Source: an uncultured Holophagaceae bacterium
GTDB taxonomy: Bacteria; Acidobacteriota; Holophagae; Holophagales; Holophagaceae
Assembly: GCA_903919165.1 (NCBI GenBank)
Contig: CAIXHJ010000108.1
Location: 1 to 6,372 of the forward strand
Length of the DNA: 6,372 nucleotides
Direction: 5' to 3'
The position numbers and the translations under genes are program-made. Below, in pieces: positions 5,548 to 6,372 of this stretch; position 1 is the first letter of the stretch, and each line of letters begins with the position of its first letter. The notes under the pieces are model-generated. The model worked only from the letters and a program-made list of their open reading frames with translations. It searched no databases and was not told where the DNA came from.

Positions 5548-6372
5548 ATGTCCATGATCACGACCAAGGCCACGGAACTCATCGAGCAGGAGAACCGATT
5601 CGGCGCCCACAACTACCATCCCCTCGACGTCGTCTGCACCAAGGGTGAAGGTGTCTTTCTCACCGACGTGGACGGCAAGCAATACATGGATTTCCTGGCG
5701 GCCTACTCCGCCGTAAACCAGGGCCACAACCATCCGAAAATTGGCGAAGCCATGATCGCCCAGATCAAGGCACTGGCGCTGACCAGCCGCGCCTTCCGCA
5801 ACGACCAGTTCCCCCCGCTGCTTGAGAAGCTGTGCAGGCTTGCCGGATTCGAAAAGGCCCTGCTCATGAACAGCGGCGCCGAGGCCGTGGAGACAGCCCT
5901 CAAGGCCATGCGCAAGTGGGGCTACGACAAGAAGGGCATCGAGTACGGCAAGGCCGAGATCATCGTGGCCGAGGGCAACTTTCACGGCCGCACCACCACC
6001 ATCGTGGGCTTCAGCACCGATCCCGACAGCACCAGCCGGTTCGGTCCCTTTACGCCGGGGTTCGTGATCGTGCCCTACGGCGATCTGGAAGCCGTCAAGA
6101 AGGCCATCAACCCGAACACCTGCGCCATCTTCATGGAGCCCATCCAGGGCGAAGCTGGCGTGGTGATCCCGCCCAAAGGCTTCCTCAAAGGGTTACGCGA
6201 GATCGCCGACCAGAACCATTGCCTGCTGGTGCTGGACGAGATCCAGTCGGGCCTGGGCCGCACCGGCAAGATGTTCGCCTTCGAGCATGAGGGCATCCGG
6301 CCCGACGGCATCACCATCGGCAAGGCCCTCAGCGGCGGCTACTACCCCGTCAGTGCCTTCCTGGCCAACGAC
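5548..6372 (+). CDS. rocD: Ornithine aminotransferase (ornithine--oxo-acid transaminase), 3' end outside window
   Basis: This PLP-dependent class III aminotransferase moves the delta-amino group of ornithine to 2-oxoglutarate, giving glutamate 5-semialdehyde, in cytosolic arginine/ornithine breakdown or proline formation. The first 275 residues of a protein usually near 400 are present and the frame is open at the window end. GAHNYHPL (19-26) and AYSAVNQGH (52-60) mark it as ornithine- rather than acetylornithine-specific. Tyr23, Tyr53, Arg148 (GNFHGRT) and Glu202 (IQGEAG) correspond to human Tyr55, Tyr85, Arg180 and Glu235, which shape the ornithine site. Asp230 in LVLDEIQSG is the PLP pyridine-nitrogen partner, and Lys259 in GKALSGG forms the Schiff base. 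It is transcribed divergently from the HMG-CoA reductase operon. The family call is very firm. Catabolic use, as opposed to a proline shunt, is inferred. Confidence 0.95.
   Translation, partial: MSMITTKATELIEQENRFGAHNYHPLDVVCTKGEGVFLTDVDGKQYMDFLAAYSAVNQGHNHPKIGEAMIAQIKALALTSRAFRNDQFPPLLEKLCRLAGFEKALLMNSGAEAVETALKAMRKWGYDKKGIEYGKAEIIVAEGNFHGRTTTIVGFSTDPDSTSRFGPFTPGFVIVPYGDLEAVKKAINPNTCAIFMEPIQGEAGVVIPPKGFLKGLREIADQNHCLLVLDEIQSGLGRTGKMFAFEHEGIRPDGITIGKALSGGYYPVSAFLAND

Noticed and set aside
5494..5985. Minus-strand open frame (163 codons) over the start of rocD
   Set aside because: It is the complement of conserved ornithine aminotransferase codons and shows no family signal of its own.
5832..6290. 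Plus-strand open frame inside rocD in another frame
   Set aside because: The overlapping frame encodes clear ornithine aminotransferase with all active-site residues. This one is Arg/His/Gln-rich shadow.
1..6372. CRISPR array, tRNA, rRNA, insertion sequence or attachment site
   Set aside because: No spaced direct repeats, tRNA-like cloverleaf, transposase or terminal inverted repeats were seen by eye.

Overview
The window is GC-rich, densely packed bacterial chromosome. It holds five protein genes, two of them cut by the window edges, and one AT-rich divergent promoter region. Ordinary Shine-Dalgarno sites, gene overlaps and families such as WS/DGAT, ABC1/UbiB and a class I-like HMG-CoA reductase suggest a free-living Gram-negative heterotroph. 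Acidobacteriota or one of the former deltaproteobacterial lineages would fit, but the sequence alone does not prove a taxon.

Left part (1-711, + strand): the C-terminal part of a patatin-like phospholipase, including its catalytic Asp-Gly. It converges with the next block across 45 bp that contain no clear terminator.

Middle (757-5341, - strand): a tight three-gene operon, read from right to left. It runs from a 513-residue HMG-CoA reductase with an unusual N-terminal domain, to an ABC1/UbiB-family atypical kinase with a C-terminal membrane anchor (26 bp overlap), to a wax ester synthase/diacylglycerol acyltransferase (WS/DGAT; 6 bp gap, with its ribosome binding site overlapping the upstream stop). 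The set joins the committed step of mevalonate-type isoprenoid synthesis, a kinase family tied to prenyl-lipid metabolism, and an acyltransferase that esterifies long-chain alcohols or diacylglycerol. A lipid-acting patatin lies alongside. Synthesis or storage of an isoprenoid-derived or neutral lipid is a reasonable working hypothesis.

Right part (5342-5547): a 206 bp divergent intergenic region with an AT-rich core. It holds a good sigma70-type promoter for the operon, a sigma54-like element pointing the other way, an AT-rich dyad with partial ArgR-box similarity, and a small hairpin in the rightward leader.

Right end (5548-6372, + strand): the first 275 codons of ornithine aminotransferase (rocD), open at the window edge, with all expected catalytic and substrate-specificity residues. 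It belongs to arginine/ornithine catabolism and is probably functionally separate from the lipid operon, sharing only the promoter region.
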